Shown piece by piece: positions 7,226-16,056 of a DNA stretch of 64,000 bases (position 1 is the stretch's first letter; every line of letters starts with the position of its first letter). Under the pieces are notes generated by a model. The model was not told where the DNA came from. It did no database searches and saw nothing but the letters and a program-made list of their open reading frames with translations. Made by a program: the position numbers and the translations under genes. Source of the DNA: UBA2421 sp002343075 (GTDB taxonomy: Bacteria; Planctomycetota; Phycisphaerae; Tepidisphaerales; Tepidisphaeraceae); contig CALJLN010000033.1 in NCBI GenBank assembly GCA_937982565.1, forward strand, positions 1 through 64,000, given 5' to 3'.

Positions 7226-8244
7226 CGGTTTGCGTACTGCGTTTCGTAGTACTTCAGATACTCCCCGCTCTTGATCGACCGCCACCATTTTTCATTGTCG
7301 CGATACCACTGAATCGTGGTCTTGATCGCGTTCTCAAACCGATGCTTTGGTTCCCAGCCCAGCTCGCGTTTAATCTTGCCGGCATCAATCGCATACCGGC
7401 GGTCGTGGCCGGGGCGGTCTTGCACATATTTCACAAACTTGTCCCACGGCTTGTCCATCGCAGACAGAATCGTCTCGGTTATCTGCCGATTGGTCATCTC
7501 ATTGTTGCCGCCGACGTTGTAGGCTTCGCCAAACTTGCCCTTATTCAGCACAGTCCAGATGGCGTCGCAGTGGTCTTCCACATACAGCCAATCGCGCACG
7601 TTCTTGCCGTCGCCGTACAGGGGCACCTGCTTGGCTTCCATCAGGTTCGTCACAAAAAGCGGGATCAGCTTCTCGGGAAAGTGATACGGGCCATAGTTGT
7701 TGCTGCATCGAGTCGTGAGCAGCGGCATGTGAAACGTGTGAAAGTACGACCGAACCAGGCAATCGCCTCCGGCCTTGCTGGCACTGTAGGGCGAGTTGGG
7801 CTGCAGCGGGGTTTCTTCGGTGAATTTTACATCGGGCTGGTCTTCCGGAAGCGTGCCGTAGACTTCGTCTGTGCTGACATACAGAAACTTTTCAACCTGC
7901 TTTGCCTTGGCGATGTCCAGCAACACCTGCGTGCCCACCACGTTCGTCTGCACAAACGGTCCCGAACCGAGAATGCTGCGGTCGACATGACTCTCGGCGG
8001 CGAAATGGGCGATTTCGGAGACGTGGTGCTCCTCCACCGCCCGCTGCACCGAGGCGGGGTCGCAGATATCGCCTTTGACGAAGACGACCTGCTCGCTGAG
8101 CAAATCCTGCAGATTAGCGAGGTTGCCGGCGTAAGTGAGCTTGTCGAATGCAACAAGCTTCACCGCTTCTTTGCGGCGGACGAGCATTCGAACAAAGTTG
8201 CTGCCAATAAACCCGGCGGCGCCGGTGACTAAAATGGTGCGCAT
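7222..8244 (-). CDS. rmlB: dTDP-glucose 4,6-dehydratase
   Basis: 340 residues, typical length. It converts dTDP-glucose to dTDP-4-keto-6-deoxyglucose. The start MRTILVTGAAGFIGSNFVRM carries the Rossmann GxxGxxG. Also visible are FAAESHVDRS, the catalytic YSASKAGGD, TRCSNNYGPYHFPEKLIPL and RDWLYVEDHC, all hallmark RmlB segments. It is the third gene of the rmlCABD operon, 65 bp after rmlA, and its stop codon is provided by the edge of the REP-like element. Confidence 0.96.
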   Translation of the reverse strand: MRTILVTGAAGFIGSNFVRMLVRRKEAVKLVAFDKLTYAGNLANLQDLLSEQVVFVKGDICDPASVQRAVEEHHVSEIAHFAAESHVDRSILGSGPFVQTNVVGTQVLLDIAKAKQVEKFLYVSTDEVYGTLPEDQPDVKFTEETPLQPNSPYSASKAGGDCLVRSYFHTFHMPLLTTRCSNNYGPYHFPEKLIPLFVTNLMEAKQVPLYGDGKNVRDWLYVEDHCDAIWTVLNKGKFGEAYNVGGNNEMTNRQITETILSAMDKPWDKFVKYVQDRPGHDRRYAIDAGKIKRELGWEPKHRFENAIKTTIQWYRDNEKWWRSIKSGEYLKYYETQYANR

Positions 8245-8309
8245 GATAAATCGTTGTCAGTTGCCAGGGGTTCGTGATCGGTCGTTGGTTGCCACGATCA
8301 TTTTACAAC

Positions 8310-9191
8310 TCAGTAAGAACTTGCCGCGTCTTTTAGCACACGCCTCAGATAGTTTCCGTAATCGCTCTTGCCAGCGACATCGGCGAGCTTCTCCAATTGC
8401 GCGGCGTTGATGAATCCGCGCGCAAACGCAATTTCTTCGATGCACGCCACCTTCAGCCCCTGCCGCTCTTCCAGCGTCTGCACAAACTGCGAGCTGCTTA
8501 AGAGCGAGTCGTAGGTGCCCGTGTCCAGCCAGGCGACCCCGCGGCCCATTGGCTGCACTTCGAGCGTGCCGCGCGAGAGATATGTCCGGTTCACATCGGT
8601 AATCTCGAGTTCTCCCCGGGCACTCGGCTGGAGGTTCTTTGCAATATTGACGACCTCCGCATCATAAAAGTAGAGGCCGGTGACAGCCCAGTTGCTCCTT
8701 GGCTGCTTGGGTTTCTCTTCGATGCTCAACGCGCGCCGGTCCTTGCCGAACTCGACCACGCCATACCGTTCCGGGTCTTTCACCTGATACGCGAACACGC
8801 GCGCCCCCGCGGTGAGCGTTGCTGATGACTTCAGCATATTGGTCATCTCATCGCCATAGAAGATGTTGTCGCCCAGAATCAGGCAAACAGGCGAATCGCC
8901 GACAAACTCGGCCCCGATCGTAAATGCCTGCGCGATCCCTTTTGGTTCAGGCTGCACCTTGTAATGCAGCGACATGCCAAGATCGGCACCGTCGCCCAGC
9001 AAACTCTCAATCAGAGGCAGGTCGCGCGGCGTGCTGATGATCAGAATCTCTTTGATCCCCGCGAGCATGAGCACCGACAGCGGATAGTAAATCGTCGGCT
9101 TGTCGTAGACTGGCAGCAACTGTTTGCTGACGCATTTGGTCAGCGGATACAGCCGGGTGCCCGCCCCGCCGGCGAGGATGATGCCTTTCAT
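8310..9191 (-). CDS. rmlA: Glucose-1-phosphate thymidylyltransferase
   Basis: 293 residues. It joins dTTP and glucose-1-phosphate, the first step of dTDP-rhamnose synthesis. MKGIILAGGAGTRLYPLT is the nucleotide-binding signature, followed by SKQLLPVYDKPTIYYPLS, LGDNIFYGD and VVEFGKD. I start at the ATG at 9191 (GGGAG about 9 bases upstream); a frame extension to 9230 adds 13 residues unlike the family. The C-terminus (GNYLRRVLKDA) is complete. Confidence 0.95.
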   Translation of the reverse strand: MKGIILAGGAGTRLYPLTKCVSKQLLPVYDKPTIYYPLSVLMLAGIKEILIISTPRDLPLIESLLGDGADLGMSLHYKVQPEPKGIAQAFTIGAEFVGDSPVCLILGDNIFYGDEMTNMLKSSATLTAGARVFAYQVKDPERYGVVEFGKDRRALSIEEKPKQPRSNWAVTGLYFYDAEVVNIAKNLQPSARGELEITDVNRTYLSRGTLEVQPMGRGVAWLDTGTYDSLLSSSQFVQTLEERQGLKVACIEEIAFARGFINAAQLEKLADVAGKSDYGNYLRRVLKDAASSY

Positions 9192-9315
9192 GTCCAACTC
9201 TCCCATGCACGCGCCATAGACCGATAACACATCGGCCCCGCGGCAGCGTTATTGATACATCGGCGGGTTGGCGATTGCGAATTGTTAAAAGCGCGTTTTC
9301 GGCAGAAATGCGCGT

Positions 9316-9870
9316 TCAGGGGAACAAATCAGCCTGGTTTGCAAGCAGGGGGTGCTTCGTATCGCGCGCCGAGAGCACTGCCGCAGCCGGATCGATGCGC
9401 CAATCAATCGCCAGGGCAGGGTCATTCCACGCGATTCCCCGCTCGTGCTCGGGTGAATACAGCGCATCGACCTTGTAGATCACCTCGGTATTCTCCTCCA
9501 GCGTGACAAACCCATGCGCAAAGCCCGCAGGAACGAAAATCTGCCGCCAATTGTCGGCCGAAACGACATCGGCAACATGTTTTCCAAAAGTCGGCGACGA
9601 CCGGCGAATGTCCACCGCAACGTCAAGAATCGCCCCGCGCGCCACCCGAATCAGCTTCGACTGCGCCATGGGCTGCAATTGATAGTGCAAGCCGCGCAGC
9701 GTGCCCTTCGGGGCGGACATCGAGTGATTATCCTGGACAAAGGTCTGCGCGATGCCAGCCGAGGCGAACGCTGCACGATTGTAGACTTCAGAAAAAAATC
9801 CCCGGTGGTCGCCATGCTTCTTCGGCAGCAGCACTCTTACATCCGGAATTGAGAGAGAGATCACTTCCAT
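9316..9870 (-). CDS. rmlC: dTDP-4-dehydrorhamnose 3,5-epimerase
   Basis: 184 residues, a cupin epimerase acting between RmlB and RmlD. GDHRGFFSEVYN, QDNHSMSAPKGTLRGLHYQ (catalytic His in LHYQ) and FVPAGFAHGFVTLEE are the diagnostic RmlC segments. It is the first gene of the operon rmlC-rmlA-rmlB-rmlD, whose genes are separated by 124, 65 and 58 bases. A 103-bp gap separates it from ispH upstream, so a promoter could lie there. Confidence 0.95.
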   Translation of the reverse strand: MEVISLSIPDVRVLLPKKHGDHRGFFSEVYNRAAFASAGIAQTFVQDNHSMSAPKGTLRGLHYQLQPMAQSKLIRVARGAILDVAVDIRRSSPTFGKHVADVVSADNWRQIFVPAGFAHGFVTLEENTEVIYKVDALYSPEHERGIAWNDPALAIDWRIDPAAAVLSARDTKHPLLANQADLFP

Positions 9871-9973
9871 GAATAAACCTTATCGGCTGTTGTGCGGGGT
9901 AACTCTTGTGCGAGGGTTGGCGCCCCATCGCTGCGCATTCCCGCGCGCGGCCGACGGGGCTGGATCTGAGCGT

Positions 9974-10912
9974 TCATTTGAGCACGACCAATTCGCGCGC
10001 ACTCTTTGGCAGGGAGAAGCTGATGTCTTCCTCCACGAGGGTGCGCGTTTCGACCGTCGCCCCATAATCATCGGTGAGCTTCCGCAGCAAGTTATCAACC
10101 AGATGATCTGGTGCCGATGCCCCCGCGGTGACGAGCACGCTCTTCACGCCAGCAAACCACTCCGGCCGCAGTTCCGAAGCGTCGTCGATCAGATGCGCCG
10201 CCGAGCCGGCATCTTTCGCGCGGTCGACTAAGCGGTTGCTGTTGCTGCTGTTCTTACTGCCCACCACCAGCACCAGATCGGCCTCCGGCGCAATGACGCT
10301 CACGGCTTCCTGTCGATTGGTCGTTGCGTAACAGATGTCATCCTTCGGGGGAGCCTTGATCTGCGGAAAGCGAGCCTTGAGTGCGTCAATCACCCGCTGA
10401 GCGTCAGTAACGCTCAAAGTGGTTTGTGTCACATACGCCAACCGCTGCGACTGTGGGAGTTGCAGCGAGGGGACTTCTTCCGCCGCCTCGACCACCGTGA
10501 TGTGTCCAGGTGCCTCTCCAACGGTTCCGACCGCTTCCTGATGGTCGCGGTGCCCAATGAAAATGATGTGGTACCCATCGCGTGCGTAGCGCACAACCTC
10601 ATTATGCACCTTGGTGACCAGCGGGCAGGTGGCGTCGACTGCCTGCAACTGCCGCCCCGCCGCCGCCTTTCGTACCGCAGGGCTGACCCCGTGCGCACTA
10701 AAAACGACGATGTGCCCATTGGGCACCTCATCGATTGTTTCAACAAACACCACGCCTCTGCTGCGGAAATCGTCCACCACATGCTTGTTGTGAACGATCT
10801 CATGGAAGACATAGATAGGCGGGCCCTTGGCGCGCAAGACTTCATCGACCACCTGAATGGCCATGCGCACGCCAGCACAAAACCCGCGCGGGTTGGCTAG
10901 AATCACTCTCAT
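9974..10912 (-). CDS. ispH: 4-hydroxy-3-methylbut-2-enyl diphosphate reductase
   Basis: 312 residues. It is the last enzyme of the MEP isoprenoid pathway, making IPP and DMAPP. The Fe-S cysteines are Cys12 (NPRGFCAGV), Cys96 (VDATCPLVTKVH) and Cys194 (DDICYATTNRQ). Substrate His42 (IVHNKHVV), His74 (FSAHGV), Glu126 (HQEAVGT) and the SSNSNRL loop are also present. The frame is open much further upstream, but the true start is the ATG at 10912 (MRVILANPRGF). It lies upstream of the rml operon on the same strand. Confidence 0.96.
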   Translation of the reverse strand: MRVILANPRGFCAGVRMAIQVVDEVLRAKGPPIYVFHEIVHNKHVVDDFRSRGVVFVETIDEVPNGHIVVFSAHGVSPAVRKAAAGRQLQAVDATCPLVTKVHNEVVRYARDGYHIIFIGHRDHQEAVGTVGEAPGHITVVEAAEEVPSLQLPQSQRLAYVTQTTLSVTDAQRVIDALKARFPQIKAPPKDDICYATTNRQEAVSVIAPEADLVLVVGSKNSSNSNRLVDRAKDAGSAAHLIDDASELRPEWFAGVKSVLVTAGASAPDHLVDNLLRKLTDDYGATVETRTLVEEDISFSLPKSARELVVLK

Positions 10913-11054
10913 CGATCCCGATTGTACGCGTTCAGGGCGGTGAGGTGAACGCTGGGAGCAAGGCAATACGAAAATCACCCGTTGTCTGGAAACCCCGGCC
11001 CCCCCTGCCTGCGGGCGCTTCACAGTTCGATGATGGGCCGAAGGATCCCGTTTG

Positions 11055-13646
11055 TCATGCTCGATCAAAGAAGGTATCGATGCCGCCGTTACCCCGAAGC
11101 TGATCCTTGCCGCGGCCGCCGGAAAGGGTGTCTGAGCGTGCCCCGCCGATGAGTGTGTCGTTACCGGCCCCGCCAACGAAGTTCGCGCGCCAGATTGCGC
11201 CTGCCGACGGGTGCATGACAATCTGGTCATTGCCGCCCGCACCGTTGACGAACACCGTCTCGCAGTTGAGCAGGTCCGCTCGAAAATCGCCAAAGCTCGT
11301 TTCGAAGATGATTGTTGTCCCGCGACGGCCCTGGATCGCCTTGACGACAATCACGTCATCGCCATCGGTGCCGTCAAAAATCACGCCTTGGGTTTTGTCA
11401 GTCTCTACTGCGGCCCCGGACGGCTGGGCGGAACCCCCGCCGAGGTCGACGAAATCGTTGCCGTTGCCGGGATTGATAGCCTGGTTGGCCCCCGCCCCGC
11501 CGCGCAGGGTGTCGGTGCCGTTGCCGCCGTCCATGGCGTCATCGCCGTTACCACCCTCGATACTGTCGTTTCCGTCGTTGCCCCTGAGCGTGTCGTTGCC
11601 ATCGGCCCCGAGGATCGTGTCATTCCCCGATCCTCCTTCGGCGGTATCGTTGCCTGCGCCGGCGTCGATAAAGTCGTTGTTGCCGTTGCCACGGATGCTA
11701 TCGTTTCCTCCACCCCCGAAGATTCGATTGGCTGAACCATTTCCACTGATGGTGTCGTTGCCAGAGGTGCCGAAGATGTTCTCGACGTCGAGCCGGACGT
11801 TATCGCCTTCGCCGATCGCTCCATCGTCAGCGACGTCGTCGATGGTCACGCGCACGCCCGCACCGCCAACTGATATGAAAACGGCCGTATCGTTCCCCCC
11901 GCCGCCGCGCAGTTCGTCTCTTCCTGTGCCTCCGGTGACGGTGTCGTCACCATCATCTCCGTTGAGCGAATCATCGCCGGCATCGCCACTAAGCTGATCA
12001 TTGCCTGCACCACCGGCTATTGTGTCGTTCCCGGTTGCGCCGCCACCACCGGCACTCAAACCGCTTGCCGGGAACTGATCGCCGCCAAGTGAGTCATTTC
12101 CATCACCGCCGACGATGGAATCATTCCCCGCCCCGCCGTCGATGATATCGTTGCCGGCCCCGCCGGTGATCGTGTCGTTGCCCGCGTCGGCCCGAACGGT
12201 GTCATTTCCGTCGCCAGCGATAATCGAATCATTGCCCAGTTCAGGTTCTGAGTCATCAAGGGAGTCAAACAGATTGGAATCGAGCTTGGTGCCGATGAGA
12301 TCGTCGCCCTTGCCCCCGCTGATCGTGTCATTGCCAAGCCCGCCGAAGACCTGATCATTTCCGGCGCCTGCTTCGACATAATCGTTCCCCGGCCCGCCGA
12401 AGATTGTATCGTTACCACCGACGTCTAGCACACGATCATTTCCAACGCCCGCGAGCACGAGATCGTTGCCGGCACCGGTTGCGATCGTGTCATCGCCAAA
12501 GCCGGCGTCGATGAAATCGTTGTCTGGGCCGCCGGTGATTCGATCGTTTCCACCGCCGCCTTCGATGGTAGCCTGTTTCTCGGCTTCGAGGTTGTCGTCG
12601 CCATCGCCGCCTTTGATGGTCGAACCCGCGCCGCGTGTGGTGAGGGAATCGGAGCCTTTGCCGCCGACCAGCGAGTCGCGACCCAGCCCGCCGTCAACGA
12701 TGTCATTGCCGTCCCCGCCAATGAAAGTATCGTTGAAATTGGTCAGCGTATAGGCCTCAAAGTTCTTCAGAATGTCGTTTTCCCCTGGCTGGCCGTCATC
12801 GCCAAAGGTGTCGGCGGTGACACGGACGGCGTTTGCCTGCGATGTTCTTGAGACGCGATACTCCAGCTTGTCGAGGCCGTCCCCGCCGTTTAGATCGTCC
12901 TTACCCAGCCCGCCGTCGATGGTGTCGTTGCCCCCACCGCCAAAGAGCGTGTTCGGGCCTGAGTTTCCGAGGATGACGTCGTTGTCCAGCCCTCCATTTG
13001 CGTTGTTGATTCCCAGGCCAAACTGGTCACCCTCGCCAGCCGCTCCCTGAACCGGCGTGGTTTTGCTCAAGTCGATGAACACCGGGCTGGTACGGCTGAG
13101 ATAGCTTACCCTGTCCGTGCCACCGTTTGGCACGATGGTATCAGCGCCCTCAGGACCCTGGTTGTTGTCATTGAAGCTGTCATTGGCAACCGAACCGGTG
13201 TAGCGGTCGTTGCCGGGGCCACAATCGAAGATGATGTTTCGACCGTTCTTGCTCTCCACACGGATGTTGTCGTTGCCCGGGCCATCGGATACGGATGCGG
13301 ATCGCGGATCGAGCAAGACGAGCGTGTCGTCGCCATTCCCGCCGGAAACCGTTGCCGGCAACGCCGCGTCGAGAAGGCTCTTGCCGAGGCGCACCGATGC
13401 GTTGTCGTTTCCGTCGCCCAGCGAAATCTTCACTTCATCAAGGCTGGGAAAATTGAAGTCGGACTGTACACCGTTCAGCCGAACTCGCATGGTGTTGCTC
13501 GAAAGCCCGACCAGGTCTATCGTCAGACTGTCATTTCCGGGCGTGCCAACGATCTCCAAGACTTGGAAAGGGATGCCTTGCCGGACGATCTGAATCTGTT
13601 GTGCTGCAAGGAAAAGTCGGCCTTCCAGCGGTTCAATCTTCGCCAT
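11055..13646 (-). CDS. Large calcium-binding (RTX-type) repeat exoprotein with LEPR-XLL-like N-terminus
   Basis: 863 residues. It begins MAKIEPLEGRLFLAAQQ: residues 6-14 are a variant of the LEPR-XLL motif that opens many long exported planctomycete proteins. From about residue 30 it is dominated by several dozen GGxGxDxUx hemolysin-type nonapeptides (for example GGAGNDQLSGDAGDDSLNG), which bind calcium in parallel beta-rolls. They are interrupted by beta-sandwich-like segments around residues 265-300 and 555-600. No catalytic domain is visible, so a structural or adhesive surface role is likely. The repeats keep other frames open over long stretches, but only this frame has the protein pattern. 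It is monocistronic. Confidence 0.9.
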   Translation of the reverse strand: MAKIEPLEGRLFLAAQQIQIVRQGIPFQVLEIVGTPGNDSLTIDLVGLSSNTMRVRLNGVQSDFNFPSLDEVKISLGDGNDNASVRLGKSLLDAALPATVSGGNGDDTLVLLDPRSASVSDGPGNDNIRVESKNGRNIIFDCGPGNDRYTGSVANDSFNDNNQGPEGADTIVPNGGTDRVSYLSRTSPVFIDLSKTTPVQGAAGEGDQFGLGINNANGGLDNDVILGNSGPNTLFGGGGNDTIDGGLGKDDLNGGDGLDKLEYRVSRTSQANAVRVTADTFGDDGQPGENDILKNFEAYTLTNFNDTFIGGDGNDIVDGGLGRDSLVGGKGSDSLTTRGAGSTIKGGDGDDNLEAEKQATIEGGGGNDRITGGPDNDFIDAGFGDDTIATGAGNDLVLAGVGNDRVLDVGGNDTIFGGPGNDYVEAGAGNDQVFGGLGNDTISGGKGDDLIGTKLDSNLFDSLDDSEPELGNDSIIAGDGNDTVRADAGNDTITGGAGNDIIDGGAGNDSIVGGDGNDSLGGDQFPASGLSAGGGGATGNDTIAGGAGNDQLSGDAGDDSLNGDDGDDTVTGGTGRDELRGGGGNDTAVFISVGGAGVRVTIDDVADDGAIGEGDNVRLDVENIFGTSGNDTISGNGSANRIFGGGGNDSIRGNGNNDFIDAGAGNDTAEGGSGNDTILGADGNDTLRGNDGNDSIEGGNGDDAMDGGNGTDTLRGGAGANQAINPGNGNDFVDLGGGSAQPSGAAVETDKTQGVIFDGTDGDDVIVVKAIQGRRGTTIIFETSFGDFRADLLNCETVFVNGAGGNDQIVMHPSAGAIWRANFVGGAGNDTLIGGARSDTLSGGRGKDQLRGNGGIDTFFDRA

Positions 13647-13810
13647 TTTTGATACTCCGAGTCAACATAGCCTCACGACGCAATCCTGCCCTGTATTGCG
13701 CGCGACCCACCAGATTGCTCATCAGTTTTTTCTTTTGTGGCGATCGGTAAACTGTGGCCCAGCCGGTCGGGAGCGGCCGGCTCAACTGATTCTGTTTCCC
13801 GGAGATTTTT

Positions 13811-15118
13811 GTGGCTGATATTCGTCCTTTTCATGCGATTCGCTACGCCGATCGGCTCGCGGCGGAGCACTCGAACCTGATCGCCCCGCCTTACGATGTG
13901 CTCGATGCCGGACCTAAAAAGGCGCTGCAAGACAAGCACCCGAACAACGTGGTGACGATTGACCTCCCTTTCACCCCGCCGAAGACGGTCGGGCCGGACA
14001 GTGTGTATGAGCAGGCAAACTTGACCATGCAAGCATGGTTGAGCGCCGGAATCCTGCAAAAAGACCGCCGCCCGGCGATGTACCCCTACGCCCAGAGCTA
14101 CCAGCACCACGGCAAGACCTTCCACCGCCGGGGTTTTATTGTGCTTGTGAAGCTTACGCCGTTTGGCGAAGACGTCATTCCCCACGAAAAAACGTACGCG
14201 GGGCCGATCGAAGATCGACTCAAGCTTATGCACGCCACGGGTGCGCAACTCTCGCCGGTGTTTGGCCTGTTTAGCGACCCTCGCAATGAAGTCACCCGGC
14301 TGCTTTACAGCCAGGTCGGCAAGCCGCAGGCGACCGCGACCATGGACGGCGTGACCAACCAACTCTGGAGCGTCATCGACGCTGAAATCGAGCGGCAGGT
14401 GATCGATCTGATGGACGACAAGAAAATCTACATCGCCGATGGCCATCACCGGTACACAACCGCGTTGCATTACCAGAAGCAGATGATCCAACGCAACGGC
14501 GGCAAGCCGCTGGCAATAAGTGACCCTGCCAACTATTGCATGTTTGTGCTCGTTGCGATGCAAGATGACGGCCTGCTGATTCTGCCGACTCACCGCATGC
14601 TACAACTGGAAACCCCATTCGACCTCGCGGTGTTCAAAGCCGCCCTTGGCGAGGCGGCAATCGTAACCGATGTGCCGGTCTCCCCAGAAGAGATTGAACG
14701 GTGGACCGATGAGCAGCTTCCCAAGCTGCCGGCGCATACCTTCGGCCTCTACGACGGCGCAACGCGAATGCTGCACAAGATCGAGTTTCGCGACGGGGAT
14801 GTGCTCAAGAAGTACGAGCCAGATAGATCGCCGGCGTGGAGGAAGCTTGATGTTGCGATTCTCCAGCGATATCTGGTCGAGGAGATCATCCAGCCCAGGT
14901 TCACCGGCGGTAAGGAAGCGAAAAAGGGCTATAGCGCCTACGCAAAAGACATCGTGCCGATGACCGACGGCCAGAACCACCATATCGCCCTCATTACAAA
15001 GTCCACGCCGCTGCATGCATTGGAAGAGCTTGGAAAAGTGGGCGAGGTGATGCCGCAGAAGAGCACTTTTTTCGTGCCCAAGCTTGCCACCGGGATGACG
15101 ATCAATCCGCTGCGATAG
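13811..15118 (+). CDS. DUF1015 family protein
   Basis: 435 residues. The start MADIRPFHAIRYADRL with LIAPPYDVLD, the FHRRGFIVLVKL and HEKTYAGPIEDRLKLM segments, the central IYIADGHHRYTTALHY motif and NYCMFVLVAM are hallmarks of DUF1015, a widespread family of about 400 residues. Its function is unproven; genes often lie beside serine biosynthesis genes, which is not the case here. ATG with GGAG 9 bases before (13800-13803). Divergent from the calcium-binding protein gene, sharing a 164-bp promoter region. Confidence 0.88.
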   Translation: MADIRPFHAIRYADRLAAEHSNLIAPPYDVLDAGPKKALQDKHPNNVVTIDLPFTPPKTVGPDSVYEQANLTMQAWLSAGILQKDRRPAMYPYAQSYQHHGKTFHRRGFIVLVKLTPFGEDVIPHEKTYAGPIEDRLKLMHATGAQLSPVFGLFSDPRNEVTRLLYSQVGKPQATATMDGVTNQLWSVIDAEIERQVIDLMDDKKIYIADGHHRYTTALHYQKQMIQRNGGKPLAISDPANYCMFVLVAMQDDGLLILPTHRMLQLETPFDLAVFKAALGEAAIVTDVPVSPEEIERWTDEQLPKLPAHTFGLYDGATRMLHKIEFRDGDVLKKYEPDRSPAWRKLDVAILQRYLVEEIIQPRFTGGKEAKKGYSAYAKDIVPMTDGQNHHIALITKSTPLHALEELGKVGEVMPQKSTFFVPKLATGMTINPLR

Positions 15119-15162
15119 GCGCGGTGCGTTTCGACGGCGCAAAGGCTGCCGGGGCTCATTAA

Positions 15163-16056
15163 TCAGAGTGAATAATCAGTAAAGGCCGCGGCAAGGGATG
15201 AGATGACGTCGCGCGCCACCGCGGAGCGAGCGCCAAAATGCTCGCCGGCAATCTCACCCGCCCTGCCATGAAGCCGCGCCCCGGCGCAGGCGGCATCGAA
15301 CGCGGTCATTCCCTGGCCGAGGAGCGACCCAATCACCCCGGCAAGCACATCCCCGCTGCCCGCCTTGCTGAGGGTGCTGTTGCCGGTCGAGTTGATATAC
15401 GCCCGCGTTCCGTCTGTGACGATCGTTCTTTCGCCTTTGAGCAGGACGATCGCGCCCAGTTTCTGCGACGCGGTCATGGCAACGTCCACACGGCCGCGCG
15501 GGTCGGTGGGGATTGCACCGATGCCAATACGTTTGCCGAGTCGGAGCATCTCGCCGGGATGTGGCGTTAGAATTGTGTGCTGAAGTTCCCTGGGCCACTT
15601 CTTCTCACTTGCGAGGATATTGAGCGCATCAGCATCGACCACGGTAGGCTTCCTATGCTTTAACAATGCCAGAATGCGCTTTCTTGCACGATTGGTCTGC
15701 CCCATTCCAGGTCCGACGACCAGCGCATCAGCAGCAGAAGCCGCGGCAGCGAGAGTGCGGTCTGACTTCTCATCCAGTGGTAAACCGATGAGTTCGGGGG
15801 TAATCGACATCGCAGACGGCAAGACCCCCCGCGGCACCGCGACCTGCACCAGCCCGCTGCCGCAGCGCAGCGCCGCCGTCGCCGCCAGCAATGCCGCGCC
15901 AAACATCGCCTCATCGCCGCCGACAACCAACACTCTGCCAAACATCCCTTTATGGCCGTGCGCAGGTCGCGCGGGCAGGGGCGGAACAGCGTAGACGCGC
16001 CTAATCTCGCTCGGTGATTTGGGTTCCTCTTTTCGCTTCGGTTTTGCCACGATCAT
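15163..16056 (-). CDS. nnrD: ADP-dependent (S)-NAD(P)H-hydrate dehydratase
   Basis: 297 residues, ribokinase-like. It dehydrates damaged NAD(P)H hydrate back to NAD(P)H using ADP. HKGMFGRVLVVGGDEAMFGAA, DALVVGPGMGQ, VVDADALNIL, LTPHPGEMLRL and SKAGSGDVLAGVIGSLLGQG (the catalytic GSGD) are all in NnrD order. The epimerase half (NnrE) of the usual fusion is absent. The ATG at 16056 overlaps the TGA of tsaD (ATGA), so the pair is translationally coupled. Confidence 0.93.
   Translation of the reverse strand: MIVAKPKRKEEPKSPSEIRRVYAVPPLPARPAHGHKGMFGRVLVVGGDEAMFGAALLAATAALRCGSGLVQVAVPRGVLPSAMSITPELIGLPLDEKSDRTLAAAASAADALVVGPGMGQTNRARKRILALLKHRKPTVVDADALNILASEKKWPRELQHTILTPHPGEMLRLGKRIGIGAIPTDPRGRVDVAMTASQKLGAIVLLKGERTIVTDGTRAYINSTGNSTLSKAGSGDVLAGVIGSLLGQGMTAFDAACAGARLHGRAGEIAGEHFGARSAVARDVISSLAAAFTDYSL

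Noticed and set aside
10913..11350. N-terminal extension of ispH
   Set aside because: The frame stays open, but the residues overlap the end of the calcium-binding repeat gene and fit no domain; IspH starts at MRVILANPRGF.
11100..13600. Plus-strand frames rich in Pro and Ser opposite the calcium-binding repeats
   Set aside because: They mirror the GC-rich Gly/Asp repeats of the true minus-strand gene and lack starts or domains.
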